Source: Pseudomonadota bacterium
GTDB lineage: Bacteria; Pseudomonadota; Gammaproteobacteria; Acidiferrobacterales; UBA6901
NCBI GenBank assembly: GCA_021783175.1
Contig: JAJXUF010000023.1
Span: 1 to 42,686 of the forward strand
DNA: 42,686 nucleotides
Direction: 5' to 3'
A model generated the notes under the pieces. It had not been told where the DNA came from and made no database searches. It saw nothing but the letters and a program-made list of their open reading frames with translations. Below, one piece after another: positions 9,437 through 17,029 of the stretch (position 1 is its first letter; each line of letters begins with the position of its first letter). The translations under genes were made by a program, and so were the position numbers.

Positions 9437-10003
9437 ATGGATTTTCTGAATCTGTTCGGTCATTCCCGTGATACCAAGAACACGCTAGAACAAAGTCGCG
9501 CGAGACTTTTTCGCATGGCATACGCATGGTGCCATAACCGCGCCCTGGCGGACGACTTGGTACAGGAAACCCTGGCAAAGGCAATGCAAAAATCTGATCA
9601 ATTGCGTGACCCAAAAGCACGTGATGCCTGGCTTTTCAGCATCCTGACCAATTGTTACCGCGACCATTTCCGGCGCCAGCGGGCGATGGAAGACATTGAC
9701 GACATCGAGCTCCTGCACGATTCCACTCCTGAATCCGAAAACAGCCAGATTCAGATTGTCCAGAAGGTGCGGGCCGCGGTTGCCCGGCTACCGGAAGGAC
9801 AACGTCAGGTGATAAGCCTGGTGGACCTGGAAGGCTTTTCCTACGTTGAAGTTTCAGTCATTTTGGATATTCCCATTGGAACGGTAATGAGCCGCCTGTG
9901 TCGTGCCCGCGGAGCGATGCTGCGCCTGTTGGCTGGGGATTTCGGTGGCAGCGACGCCCAAGCCGCCCCGCGGCGGGACCCCAATTTGCGTAGGGTCAAA
10001 TGA
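9437..10003 (+). CDS. ECF-type RNA polymerase sigma factor
   Basis: The 188-residue product has only sigma regions 2 and 4. Region 2 is LFRMAYAWCHNRALADDLVQETL through AWLFSILTNCYRDHFRRQR (about 25-85). Region 4 is LPEGQRQVISLVDLEGFSYVEVS through IPIGTVMSRLCRARGAML, the helix-turn-helix that reads the -35. Start ATG 9437 follows AGGGG. The gene opens an operon with the anti-sigma-like DsrE protein and a free DsrE-like protein. It is probably held inactive by the next gene's product. The last 25 residues are basic and disordered in character. The inducing signal is unknown; the context suggests sulfur or redox stress. Confidence 0.93.
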   Translation: MDFLNLFGHSRDTKNTLEQSRARLFRMAYAWCHNRALADDLVQETLAKAMQKSDQLRDPKARDAWLFSILTNCYRDHFRRQRAMEDIDDIELLHDSTPESENSQIQIVQKVRAAVARLPEGQRQVISLVDLEGFSYVEVSVILDIPIGTVMSRLCRARGAMLRLLAGDFGGSDAQAAPRRDPNLRRVK

Positions 10004-10053
10004 AAAATAACTATAAAAATTCTTGGACGAATAGAGGCTTAGATGAAAAATAA
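10000..10053 (+). other. 17-codon mini-ORF bridging sigma and anti-sigma genes
   Basis: An ATG overlaps the sigma stop (ATGA at 10000-10003). The frame reads MKNNYKNSWTNRGLDEK and ends at 10053, 11 bases inside the anti-sigma gene. The 11-base string ATGAAAAATAA occurs at 10000-10010 and again at 10043-10053, so the two reading frames begin with the same MKNN or MKNx start. It may be a remnant of a duplicated start or a coupling ORF. Whether it is translated cannot be seen. Confidence 0.35.
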
Positions 10054-10789
10054 TGAAGACAAATTCTCGGACGAGTATTTGAACGCGTTCGTGGATGACC
10101 AGTTGGCCCTTGACGAAAGGGGCCGCTTGTTCGACGAAATTAGCAGGGACGAGACCGTGAACCGCAAGGTGTGCGAGTTACGCAAATTGCGCGATCTGGT
10201 ACAGATGGCCTACAAGGATCTTCCGGACCTGTCCCGGCATGAGAATAATCCGGCAAGACGCTCGCGCAAATGGCAGCGACGAATGATTGCCTGCCTGGCG
10301 CTGTCTTTAACCACCCTGACGATAGTTGGCGGTCTGCGCGGCGACAGTGGTCGCCAGATGCTTCTGGCGTCTGGCGCAACGCCGCATGTCGCCCTGAATA
10401 GCGCAACCAAGGTGGCCAGCAGCCAAGAAATCAAGGTTCTGTTTCATTTAAACAGCGGCGATCAGGCCAACATGAAGGAAGTTCTGGACGAAACGGAAAG
10501 CCTGCTCAATCTCTATAAGCGCACGCACCAACAAGCGCGTGTCGAGGTCATCGCCAACGGCGAAGGGCTGAACCTGCTGTTGGCTGGGCGTTCCCCTTAC
10601 CCTAGTCGCGTCGATAAGATGATGAAAGAGTACAAGAACCTGCAGTTCGCCGCATGTCTGAACACGCTCGATCGGTTCAAAGACCAAGGCATCAGGACCA
10701 AGCTCCTGCCGGGCGCGATCGTCATCGACTCGGGTGTTGCACAGATTGTGCGCCTGCAGCAGGAGGGCTGGATCTACATTCAGGTGTGA
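10043..10789 (+). CDS. Membrane anti-sigma-like protein with outer DsrE-like domain
   Basis: The product is 248 residues. Residues 1-80 resemble the cytoplasmic part of transmembrane anti-sigma factors (SDEYLNAFVDDQLALDE, then a helical stretch with RRSRKWQRR), but the zinc motif HxxxCxxC is absent; only Cys44 is there. Residues 81-97 form one membrane helix. Residues 128-248 form a DsrE/DsrF-like domain (KVLFHLNSGDQANMKEVLDE, ANGEGLNLLL, a lone Cys205 in FAACLNTLD, IDSGVAQIVRLQQEG). With the basic stretch before the helix inside, the DsrE part should face the periplasm. I infer it senses something through that domain and releases the sigma factor. The sigma gene is 39 bases upstream and the partner DsrE gene follows. 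Confidence 0.75.
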   Translation: MKNNEDKFSDEYLNAFVDDQLALDERGRLFDEISRDETVNRKVCELRKLRDLVQMAYKDLPDLSRHENNPARRSRKWQRRMIACLALSLTTLTIVGGLRGDSGRQMLLASGATPHVALNSATKVASSQEIKVLFHLNSGDQANMKEVLDETESLLNLYKRTHQQARVEVIANGEGLNLLLAGRSPYPSRVDKMMKEYKNLQFAACLNTLDRFKDQGIRTKLLPGAIVIDSGVAQIVRLQQEGWIYIQV

Positions 10790-10833
10790 AAACCTGCGGC
10801 GGGAAGCCGCTCGACAGACCGGAGCGCGCCAGC

Positions 10834-10890
10834 ATGAACAAAGATCCTATGTCCGAACCTTGGGCAACGGCCCCGCGGGCGGCGACGTGA
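10834..10890 (+). other. 18-codon mini-ORF coupled to the DsrE gene start
   Basis: ATG 10834 has GGAG nine bases upstream (10821-10824) and encodes MNKDPMSEPWATAPRAAT. Its TGA (10888-10890) overlaps the GTG start of the following DsrE-like gene as GTGA. It could be a leader peptide that feeds ribosomes to a poorly initiated GTG. Alternatively it could be the true N-terminus of that protein, separated by a one-base error or a programmed shift. Confidence 0.4.
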
Positions 10891-11270
10891 GCCAAGAAGC
10901 TCCATACGGCCGACAAAAAGTTGTTTATCACATTAATAGCAGTGATGCCTCGCTGCTCAGGAATGCGTTAGGCAATATTCACAATCACATTAAGGCGGTT
11001 GGCAGGGAAAATATCGAAATTAGAGTAGTCATACACGGAGACGGGGTCGACTTGCTGCGAATCTTGAATCTAGATGGCAGCTTGCAGAGCAGGATAACCG
11101 ACCTGAAGAACCAAAGTGTTGGGTTCGGTGTCTGCAGCAATACCCTTCGCGCCAAGCAGATCGACTACAAAGTAGAGCTTTTCGACGTGCACGAAACGGA
11201 TATCGTGCCCAGCGGGGTGGCGGAACTTGCAAAACTCCAACAGGAAGGCTATGCCTACATAAAGCCCTGA
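10887..11270 (+). CDS. DsrE-family-like small cytoplasmic protein
   Basis: From GTG 10887 the product is 127 residues, about the size of one DsrE/DsrF domain. It has no signal peptide. It shows KVVYHINSSDASLLRNALGNI, VVIHGDGVDLL, a central Cys83 in GVCSNTL, and PSGVAELAKLQQEGYAYIKP at the end. The same Cys-xNTL and GVA-x-LQQEG patterns occur in the outer domain of the upstream protein and in the secreted protein at 25301. DsrE-fold proteins carry sulfur on such a cysteine, so sulfur transfer is possible but unproven. GTG lacks a clear ribosome site; it is coupled to the mini-ORF at 10834. A strong terminator follows. Confidence 0.8.
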   Translation: MSQEAPYGRQKVVYHINSSDASLLRNALGNIHNHIKAVGRENIEIRVVIHGDGVDLLRILNLDGSLQSRITDLKNQSVGFGVCSNTLRAKQIDYKVELFDVHETDIVPSGVAELAKLQQEGYAYIKP

Positions 11271-11296
11271 TCAACCGGTTTCTTCTCCTCTCTTCC

Positions 11297-11321
11297 AGCC
11301 CGCGCAAGCGGGCTTTTTTTT
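11297..11321 (+). terminator. Intrinsic terminator of the sigma/DsrE operon
   Basis: AGCCCGC (11297-11303) and GCGGGCT (11308-11314) close a GCAA tetraloop and run into eight T (11314-11321). Confidence 0.95.
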
Positions 11322-11435
11322 GGCCGGAGCGGCGACTATTCTCCAATATGCCGGGACAGCGCGGGAACGCCAAATCTTTCCCGACATAATCGGCGGCGCG
11401 ACATGGGCGCCTGAACCGGAAAAGGAGCCGTTAGC

Positions 11436-12821
11436 ATGCCGCAGCCGTTTTATCACATGCCCTTCGCACAGGACATGATCTATACCTTCACCCAAACCTC
11501 GACCTGGTGGCAAGCGGCAGTCCTCCTGGCTGGCGTGGTGGCAGCCGTCCTCATCGGGGCGCGCCTGCAGAACCAACTGCAACCGGCAATCAAGCCTGGT
11601 ACGGTAACCGGCATACGCCGCACGGCAATGCGCACCGGGGTGCTGGTCACGATACCCCTGATATTATGGATCTGGTTGGCCGTCGCAATCGCCCTACTGA
11701 AACACTTCACCTCCATCCCGACCAACATTCTGCACGTTGCTAGCTTGCTGGTCGGCGCGCTTACTCTCATCCGCATGGGGGTTTTCGTGTTGCGCCACAG
11801 TTTCAGCCCGGGCAGCAAACTGAAGGCCTGGGAGTGGCTGCTGACGACAACAATCTGGAGCATCGTGGCATTACATATGCTCGGATGGCTTCCCTCGGTA
11901 ATTCAGGTGCTCGACGAATACAGTGTCGCTGTCGGGAAAACACGCATCTCGATTTACACCGTCGTCAGCTTCGTCCTCTCGATCGCCCTTTCGCTGGTGG
12001 TAGCGCTGTGGCTGGCCAATCTGATTCATAGCCGCCTCATGCGCAGTAACGCACTTGACGTAAGCACCAAGGTCGCTCTGTCCAAGCTGAGCAAGTTCGC
12101 GCTGCTGGCAGTGGCGGTGATCACAGCCATCATCAATTCCGGCATCGACCTAACCACGCTTGCATTGTTCGGAGGCGCCTTGGGCGTAGGCGTGGGACTC
12201 GGTATGCAGCGCATCGTGAGCAATTTCCTAAGCGGTTTTGTGCTGATTTTCGAGGAATCCATCCGGCCGGGCGACGTAATCGCTGTCGGCGGAACCTATG
12301 GACGCGTCGTCGCCATGCATGCGCGCCACGTGGTCGTCCACACGCGTGACGGGGTCGACATTCTTGTCCCCAATGAAAGCCTGCTGACCACGGACATCAT
12401 TTCCTGGTCATACGGCGATGACCACAATCTGCGTGTAAAACTGCCGCTGCAGATAAGTTATGAAGACGATCCGGATCGTGCCATTGCCCTGCTTGAAAAT
12501 ATTGCCCAGTCCCATCCCCGCGTGCTGCCAGAACCCGCCGCGGCGGCTTACCTCCTGGGTTTCGGTGAAAGCGGAATAAATCTGGAATTGCGCGTATGGA
12601 TCAACGACCCCGAGCTAGGTGTTGGCCGGGTCCGATCGGATCTCTTCCGCATGATCTGGAAGGAGCTCAAGGCTGCGGGAATTACCATCCCCTACCCGCA
12701 GCGCAACATACATGTCATGGACGCGGAGGAGGAATCTTCCCTTGCGCGCGGAACACAAGATAATCTTGCAAGATCTGGGCGTGGTCAAAGGCCAGCGTCG
12801 GCGGAAAATCCGGCGGCGTAA
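11436..12821 (+). CDS. MscS family mechanosensitive channel
   Basis: The product is 461 residues, larger than E. coli MscS, with extra N-terminal membrane segments (AAVLLAGVVAAVLIG, VLVTIPLILWIWLAVAIALL, VASLLVGALTLIRMGVF and others). The conserved pore-lining helix is LALFGGALGVGVGLGMQRIVSNFLSGFVL, followed by FEESIRPGDVIAV and IRPGD-type beta domain, VLVPNESLLTTDIISWSY and the C-terminal alpha/beta part. It should open on membrane tension to release solutes during osmotic downshock. Start ATG 11436 has AAGGAG 8 bases upstream. The C-terminal 35 residues are hydrophilic, and their coding overlaps the tail of the convergent Nudix gene by 107 bases. Confidence 0.92.
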   Translation: MPQPFYHMPFAQDMIYTFTQTSTWWQAAVLLAGVVAAVLIGARLQNQLQPAIKPGTVTGIRRTAMRTGVLVTIPLILWIWLAVAIALLKHFTSIPTNILHVASLLVGALTLIRMGVFVLRHSFSPGSKLKAWEWLLTTTIWSIVALHMLGWLPSVIQVLDEYSVAVGKTRISIYTVVSFVLSIALSLVVALWLANLIHSRLMRSNALDVSTKVALSKLSKFALLAVAVITAIINSGIDLTTLALFGGALGVGVGLGMQRIVSNFLSGFVLIFEESIRPGDVIAVGGTYGRVVAMHARHVVVHTRDGVDILVPNESLLTTDIISWSYGDDHNLRVKLPLQISYEDDPDRAIALLENIAQSHPRVLPEPAAAAYLLGFGESGINLELRVWINDPELGVGRVRSDLFRMIWKELKAAGITIPYPQRNIHVMDAEEESSLARGTQDNLARSGRGQRPASAENPAA

Positions 12822-13152
12822 ATAGGCTAATCGCCGCTGCATCGTCCTGCGCAAGCGGCTCTCCCCGCGCCTCGCCAACGTAGACTACCGAGGCAGTGTG
12901 ACCGCGCGCATCACGCGACGGACTGGAATAGCAGCCTAGCAAGTGCTTCAGCTGGACAGTGAGCCCGGTTTCTTCGCGCGCTTCACGGATGGCAGCGAGC
13001 TCCACGCTCTCGCCGCGGTCGACAAACCCGCCCGGCAAAGCCCAGCCATATGGCGGATTCTTGCGTTCAATCAGCACGATCGGGCGATCTATCCGGTCAA
13101 CCAGCTCAATGACGATATCGGCGGCCAAAAGCGGCGTAATCGGTGTCTTCAT
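12715..13152 (-). CDS. Nudix hydrolase
   Basis: The 145-residue product carries a complete Nudix box GX5EX7REUXEEXGU at residues 42-64 (Gly42, Glu48, REAREETGL), the Mg-binding catalytic helix that cleaves nucleoside diphosphates linked to another group. The substrate is not evident. The surrounding PLLAADIVIELVD and PPYGWALPGGFVD segments match the ADP-ribose/NUDIX-type subgroup often found in proteobacteria. Start ATG 13152 has AGGGATG-like sequence before it. Its last 36 codons lie antisense to the mscS 3' end. The 3' part (RAQGKIPPPRP) is probably disordered. Confidence 0.9.
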   Translation of the reverse strand: MKTPITPLLAADIVIELVDRIDRPIVLIERKNPPYGWALPGGFVDRGESVELAAIREAREETGLTVQLKHLLGCYSSPSRDARGHTASVVYVGEARGEPLAQDDAAAISLFTPPDFPPTLAFDHAQILQDYLVFRAQGKIPPPRP

Positions 13153-13487
13153 CCCTTGCTCCCCCGTTTGCTCACGCCAAATGGTAACAATATTGAAAGG
13201 CGCATACTGTACGATGTTTGCCCTGCTTGGTCCGGCAAACTGCCCAAAACCCAGCCTCCCGCAGGCATCAACCGAACTCGGCAGGGGCTATCAGACCGCG
13301 GCACCCGCACCAGCGCCCGATTGCCCACCGTCAACGGGTGAATAGGACACACCCGGCGGTTTAGGTGATTTACCGGCGGGACCCAGGCCGGCGAGCGGCA
13401 GCGGGGCATTTACGCTATAATTTCACGCAAAGCCGGCACGCCGGTATCGTTTTCCAGAGCTACACGCAGTTTGCAGGAGTCTTGCCT
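13153..13487. promoter_or_regulatory. Divergent intergenic region, Nudix gene / desaturase
   Basis: There is no convincing gene in these 335 bases. A perfect -10 TATAAT at 13416-13421 points toward the desaturase, but no good -35 (GAGCGG at the right distance) is seen. It may depend on an activator. AGGAG at about 13476 is the desaturase ribosome site. Short open frames on both strands here have no recognisable content. Confidence 0.5.
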
Positions 13488-14681
13488 ATGTTTCACGGAT
13501 TGGTTGTTCTTCCCTGGTGGGGCTATATCGTTGTTGCACTAGTCCTTACCCATGTCACGATCGCCAGCGTCACGATATTCCTACACCGCCACCAGGCGCA
13601 TCGTGCCCTTGAGCTGCATCCCATTATCAGCCACTTCTTTCGCTTCTGGCTTTGGCTGACGACAAGCATGGTGACAAGGCAGTGGGCAGCGATCCACCGC
13701 AAACATCACGCGAAGGTAGACACGGCGGAAGATCCGCACAGTCCCCAGCACTACGGAATTCAGCGCGTTCTGTGGCTGGGGGCGACTTTGTACCACCGCG
13801 AAGCGCGTAACACCGAAACCATCGAAAAGTATGGCCATGGAACTCCCGACGACTGGCTGGAACGGCATGTTTATACCAAGCGCCACAGCCTCGGACCATT
13901 TGTCATGCTCGCAATCAATTTGGCGCTGTTCGGTGTGATACCAGGCACGCTGATCTGGCTTGCGCAGATCGCATGGATCCCTTTCTGGGCTGCCGGCGTC
14001 ATCAACGGCATTGGCCACTTCTGGGGCTATCGAAATTACGAGGTGGCGGACGCCAGCACGAACATCGTGCCTTGGGGTATCATCATTGGCGGTGAGGAAC
14101 TGCACAACAACCACCACACATTTGCGAGTTCGGCGAAGCTTTCGTCCAAGTGGTGGGAATTCGACATTGGCTGGATGTACATCCGCATCTTGCAGATTCT
14201 AGGTCTGGCCCGCGTAAAGAAAATTCCGCCTGAGCTGGCGTTCGATACGGGCAAACAGCATATTGATCTCGACACCGTCAAGGCGGTCATCGCAAACCGC
14301 TTCCAAGTTATGGCCCAATTCGCGCGCGAGGTGATGCGCGATGTGCATCGCGAAGAGCTCAGGAAAGCCGATCGCGCGGATCGCGAATCGTGGACCCTGC
14401 TCAAGCGCGCCCGCCGTTTGATGGTACGCGAAGCGCGGCTGCTCGATGAATCAAGCAGTGAGCGGCTGGAGCGTGCTCTTGATCGCTACCAGAACCTGCA
14501 AACCGTCTACGCAATGAAGCAGAAGTTGCAGGACATCTGGCACCGCTCCGCCACAACCCAAGAAAATCTGCTGCGCGCCCTGCAGGAGTGGTGCCGCGAA
14601 GCCGAAGCAACCGGCATCCAGGCGTTGCGCACGTTTGCGCAGAAGCTGCGCAGCTGCAGACTTCCTCAGGTCTCGGCCTAG
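13488..14681 (+). CDS. desA: Acyl-lipid/acyl-CoA delta-9 fatty acid desaturase, DesA-like
   Basis: The product is 397 residues and closely resembles Pseudomonas DesA, which puts a double bond into membrane phospholipid acyl chains. The three histidine boxes that hold the di-iron centre are present: HRHQAH (33-38), HRKHH (70-74) and HNNHH (206-210). Hydrophobic segments lie at the N-terminus and at about 135-175. Residues from about 250 on form a long charged helical region, also present in DesA. Start ATG 13488 follows AGGAG; an in-frame ATG 41 codons upstream would add a non-homologous tail. It may be turned on with low temperature or oxygen, as known for DesA, but nothing in sequence shows this. 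Confidence 0.92.
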   Translation: MFHGLVVLPWWGYIVVALVLTHVTIASVTIFLHRHQAHRALELHPIISHFFRFWLWLTTSMVTRQWAAIHRKHHAKVDTAEDPHSPQHYGIQRVLWLGATLYHREARNTETIEKYGHGTPDDWLERHVYTKRHSLGPFVMLAINLALFGVIPGTLIWLAQIAWIPFWAAGVINGIGHFWGYRNYEVADASTNIVPWGIIIGGEELHNNHHTFASSAKLSSKWWEFDIGWMYIRILQILGLARVKKIPPELAFDTGKQHIDLDTVKAVIANRFQVMAQFAREVMRDVHREELRKADRADRESWTLLKRARRLMVREARLLDESSSERLERALDRYQNLQTVYAMKQKLQDIWHRSATTQENLLRALQEWCREAEATGIQALRTFAQKLRSCRLPQVSA

Positions 14682-14785
14682 AACACCGACAAATTGGTGT
14701 CGACCGCACGCGCACGCTACAGGGTGTGTGCCTAAAGGACAATCTGCGGATTCAGCGTGACGGAAGCTAACGACCTGCTGCTTGC

Positions 14786-15385
14786 CTAGATCTTGCGCGA
14801 CAAACGCTTGTGCAGCGGACTGGTACGCGGAAAATGCGCCAGCAGGAACTCCATCTGATCTGCCAGCACGCGCTTGCCCTGCAGGTAAACATACTCGGCG
14901 TGCGTCGGAGTAAATGGCACTGCCAGCAGCGTCATTCCCGAATCTTCCGGAGTACCACCGGCCTTGTGGTTGTTGCACCGCTTGCACGCCGTCACCACGT
15001 TGGTCCAGGTATCGGTGCCACCCTTGCTGAGCGGCGTGATATGGTCGCGAGAAAGATCGCGCACATGAAACTGTTCGCCGCAATATAGGCAAAGATGGGC
15101 GTCACGTGCGAACAGGGCGGGGTTGCTGAGCGGCGGAACATAGTGTTCGCGCGCCTTCATGAATGCGTGGTTGTCGCCGATCGTGGCAATGATCGAATTT
15201 ACCTCGATCACGCTACGCGCGCCGCTGACGGCGTTATACCCTCCGCGAATCCGGTAAAGCGGGACACCGCAGCTGTAGGCAACTTGCCCGAGATGGTAGA
15301 TACGAACCGCATCCTGAAAATCTATCCATTCGAGCGGCATGCCCGCTACATCGGTACGCAGGACTTGCTGATTCAGTGGGTACAC
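14786..15385 (-). CDS. HNH endonuclease family protein
   Basis: The product is 199 residues. The C-terminal half has an HNH domain with zinc ligands C99-x2-C102 and C134-x2-C137, the DH of SRDHITPLSKGG (Asp114, His115), Asn129 and His140. The N-terminal 90 residues (PLEWIDFQDAVRIYHLGQVA, GARSVIEVNSI) are the conserved extension of the chromosomal HNH proteins common in proteobacteria, with no known role. No phage or restriction genes are nearby. The start is GTG 15385 with AAAGGG upstream. It converges on desA. Confidence 0.85.
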   Translation of the reverse strand: MYPLNQQVLRTDVAGMPLEWIDFQDAVRIYHLGQVAYSCGVPLYRIRGGYNAVSGARSVIEVNSIIATIGDNHAFMKAREHYVPPLSNPALFARDAHLCLYCGEQFHVRDLSRDHITPLSKGGTDTWTNVVTACKRCNNHKAGGTPEDSGMTLLAVPFTPTHAEYVYLQGKRVLADQMEFLLAHFPRTSPLHKRLSRKI

Positions 15386-15677
15386 AACTGACCCTTTCGG
15401 TATGCCTCTGGTTTAACTCGCAATTTATCGCAAAAATCGGCTCTCGTGTATATACTCGGCGGATTGGGAGCGTTGCAGTTATACGACAGCCGCACTGATT
15501 TGTCCATTTTCCGGTCAGTTCGCGAGCCAACTCGATTCTGCGCATCTATCTGCTTTGGCCGGTGCCTATACCGCTTTACTTCAGACCGTAATTTCTTCGA
15601 ATTGTGCCGTAAGAAGGCGTGTATGCCGCCCGGAACGGACCTGAGTCAATCGTCCAACCCTGGAAACTGACAGAAAC

Positions 15678-16238
15678 ATGAACCATAAACAGGAACTCAT
15701 TGATCACTATCGCTGGCTGCGTCGCTACGGCAATAATGATTCGCACAGCGGAAACGCATCGGTTCGCATCGACCGGCGGTTCTGGATCACACCTACCGGC
15801 GCATGTGCCGACATCCTTGGCGCGGATGAGCTTGTAGAATGCAGCCTCGACGGTCAAATCGGCGACAAGGCTTCGCAGGACACGCCTTTACATCTGGCGG
15901 TCTACCGTGCCAACCCGAATGCTGGCGCCGTACTGCACAGCCATGGGCCACACACTGTTGCCATTACACTCGACGGCAAGGACTATCTGCCGCTTGATTT
16001 CGAGGGCCAGTTATATTTTCCGCGCGTGCCGGTAATCGATGTGCCGTATGATCGGTACTTTTCCGACGCCGCAAGCCGTGTTGCAGAGGCGCTAGCGCGA
16101 CACCCGGTCGCCGTAGTCCGCGGACACGGCGTCTATGCCTGCGGCGCTACGCTCAACCTTGCCTACAAATGGACCTGCTCGCTGGAACAATCAGCAAAAA
16201 CTGCATTCATTGCACGCCTGCTGGGGCGCCAATCCTGA
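15678..16238 (+). CDS. Class II aldolase/adducin family protein
   Basis: The product is 186 residues, on the short side of the family (fuculose-phosphate aldolase, ribulose-phosphate epimerase, MtnB). The zinc site is visible: His87 and His89 in VLHSHGPH and His150 in RGHGVYA. The substrate phosphate loop would be SGNASVR (24-30). At the place of the catalytic Glu of FucA (SEWRFH) the sequence reads QDTPLH, so an Asp may replace it. The substrate is not predictable. The ATG start follows a gap of about 290 bases with no clear gene; TATATACTC at about 15450 could be part of a promoter. A strong hairpin separates it from the ribosomal genes. Confidence 0.85.
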   Translation: MNHKQELIDHYRWLRRYGNNDSHSGNASVRIDRRFWITPTGACADILGADELVECSLDGQIGDKASQDTPLHLAVYRANPNAGAVLHSHGPHTVAITLDGKDYLPLDFEGQLYFPRVPVIDVPYDRYFSDAASRVAEALARHPVAVVRGHGVYACGATLNLAYKWTCSLEQSAKTAFIARLLGRQS

Positions 16239-16291
16239 TATCTGCAACTGGGACAAAATTGCGACTCGGCCGCGAAAACCCAGAAAAGCAA

Positions 16292-16316
16292 AAGGCCCGG
16301 GCTTGGCCCGGGCCTT
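16292..16316 (-). terminator. Intrinsic terminator behind rpmB-rpmG
   Basis: AAGGCCCGGG (16292-16301) and CCCGGGCCTT (16307-16316) form a 10-base-pair stem. Read on the minus strand it is followed by TTTTGCTTTT, which suits the rpmB-rpmG transcript. It may also end the aldolase transcript. Confidence 0.85.
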
Positions 16317-16346
16317 CATCAGAAGCGTGGCAAACTGCAAGACCAG

Positions 16347-16514
16347 TTATTTGATCTTCGCTTCCTTGTAAATCACGTGCTTGCGCACCACCGGATCATA
16401 CTTCTTCATCTCGAGCTTGTCGGGAGTGGTGCGCTTATTCTTGGTAGTCGTATAGTAGTGACCCGTGTCGGCACTCGACACGAGCTTGATCTTTTCACGG
16501 ACGGCCTTCGCCAT
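16347..16514 (-). CDS. rpmG: 50S ribosomal protein L33
   Basis: The minus strand between 16514 and 16347 encodes 55 residues beginning [18 protein letters not shown], then [20 protein letters not shown], and ending [11 protein letters not shown]. This is full-length L33 of the cysteine-free type (no zinc CxxC motif). The TAA stop is at 16347. It follows rpmB by 11 bases, the standard rpmB-rpmG operon, with a strong terminator downstream. Confidence 0.97.
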   Translation of the reverse strand: MAKAVREKIKLVSSADTGHYYTTTKNKRTTPDKLEMKKYDPVVRKHVIYKEAKIK

Positions 16515-16525
16515 GGCTTTGTCTC

Positions 16526-16762
16526 CTAGACCTTCTCGCCGCGCGCGCGGATATCAGCCAACACACTGTCAATGCCATTCTTGTCGAGGGTGCGCAGACC
16601 CTTGGTGGACAAACGCAGGCTGACCCAGCGCTTCTCGCTCTCTACCCAGAAACGGCGATAATGCAAATTCGGCAAGAAGCGACGCTTGGTCTTGTTGTTG
16701 GCGTGCGACACGTTGTTACCCGTCATCGGCTTTTTCCCGGTGACTTGGCAGACTTTCGGCAT
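16526..16762 (-). CDS. rpmB: 50S ribosomal protein L28
   Basis: The 78-residue product matches L28: [37 protein letters not shown] and [21 protein letters not shown]. Start ATG 16762. It is the first gene of rpmB-rpmG, next to radC, as in most gammaproteobacteria. A likely extended -10 promoter lies about 45 bases upstream. Confidence 0.97.
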   Translation of the reverse strand: MPKVCQVTGKKPMTGNNVSHANNKTKRRFLPNLHYRRFWVESEKRWVSLRLSTKGLRTLDKNGIDSVLADIRARGEKV

Positions 16763-16807
16763 AATCCAGTTCTCCAGACATATCCCGCCAGGCGGGAAGA
16801 GCTGGCC

Positions 16808-16816
16808 TTTATACCA
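16808..16816 (-). promoter_or_regulatory. Extended -10 promoter for rpmB-rpmG
   Basis: On the minus strand TGGTATAAA is read here (TG-N-TATAAA). The -35 position (TACCCG, 17 bases away) is poor, which an extended -10 can offset. The rest of 16817-17029 holds GC-rich inverted sequence but no gene. Confidence 0.5.
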
Positions 16817-17029
16817 GATTCTGCCGCAGGCGGGTAGCCCCCCCTACCCCAAGAATGCCGGTTGGGCTGCTCCGCGCCCGGACAGCGCTGCCAAGCCTTA
16901 AACAAGGTCGCTTCGTGGGGTGACTCAGGATGGCAGCATTCACCAGCCGGTCCCAATGGACCCCAGGCGCACCGCCCTACGCGCCAGGCCCGGTTATGAC
17001 CGGGTTGCCGGCCTATTCCGGCCCGGCGC

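Noticed and set aside
14451..15092. 213-codon minus-strand frame overlapping desA and the HNH gene
   Set aside because: It is a shadow of both genes and has no domain of its own.
14786..15385. HNH gene as part of a restriction, homing or phage element
   Set aside because: Its neighbours are housekeeping genes, there is no methylase, integrase or repeat, and this HNH type is a common chromosomal gene.
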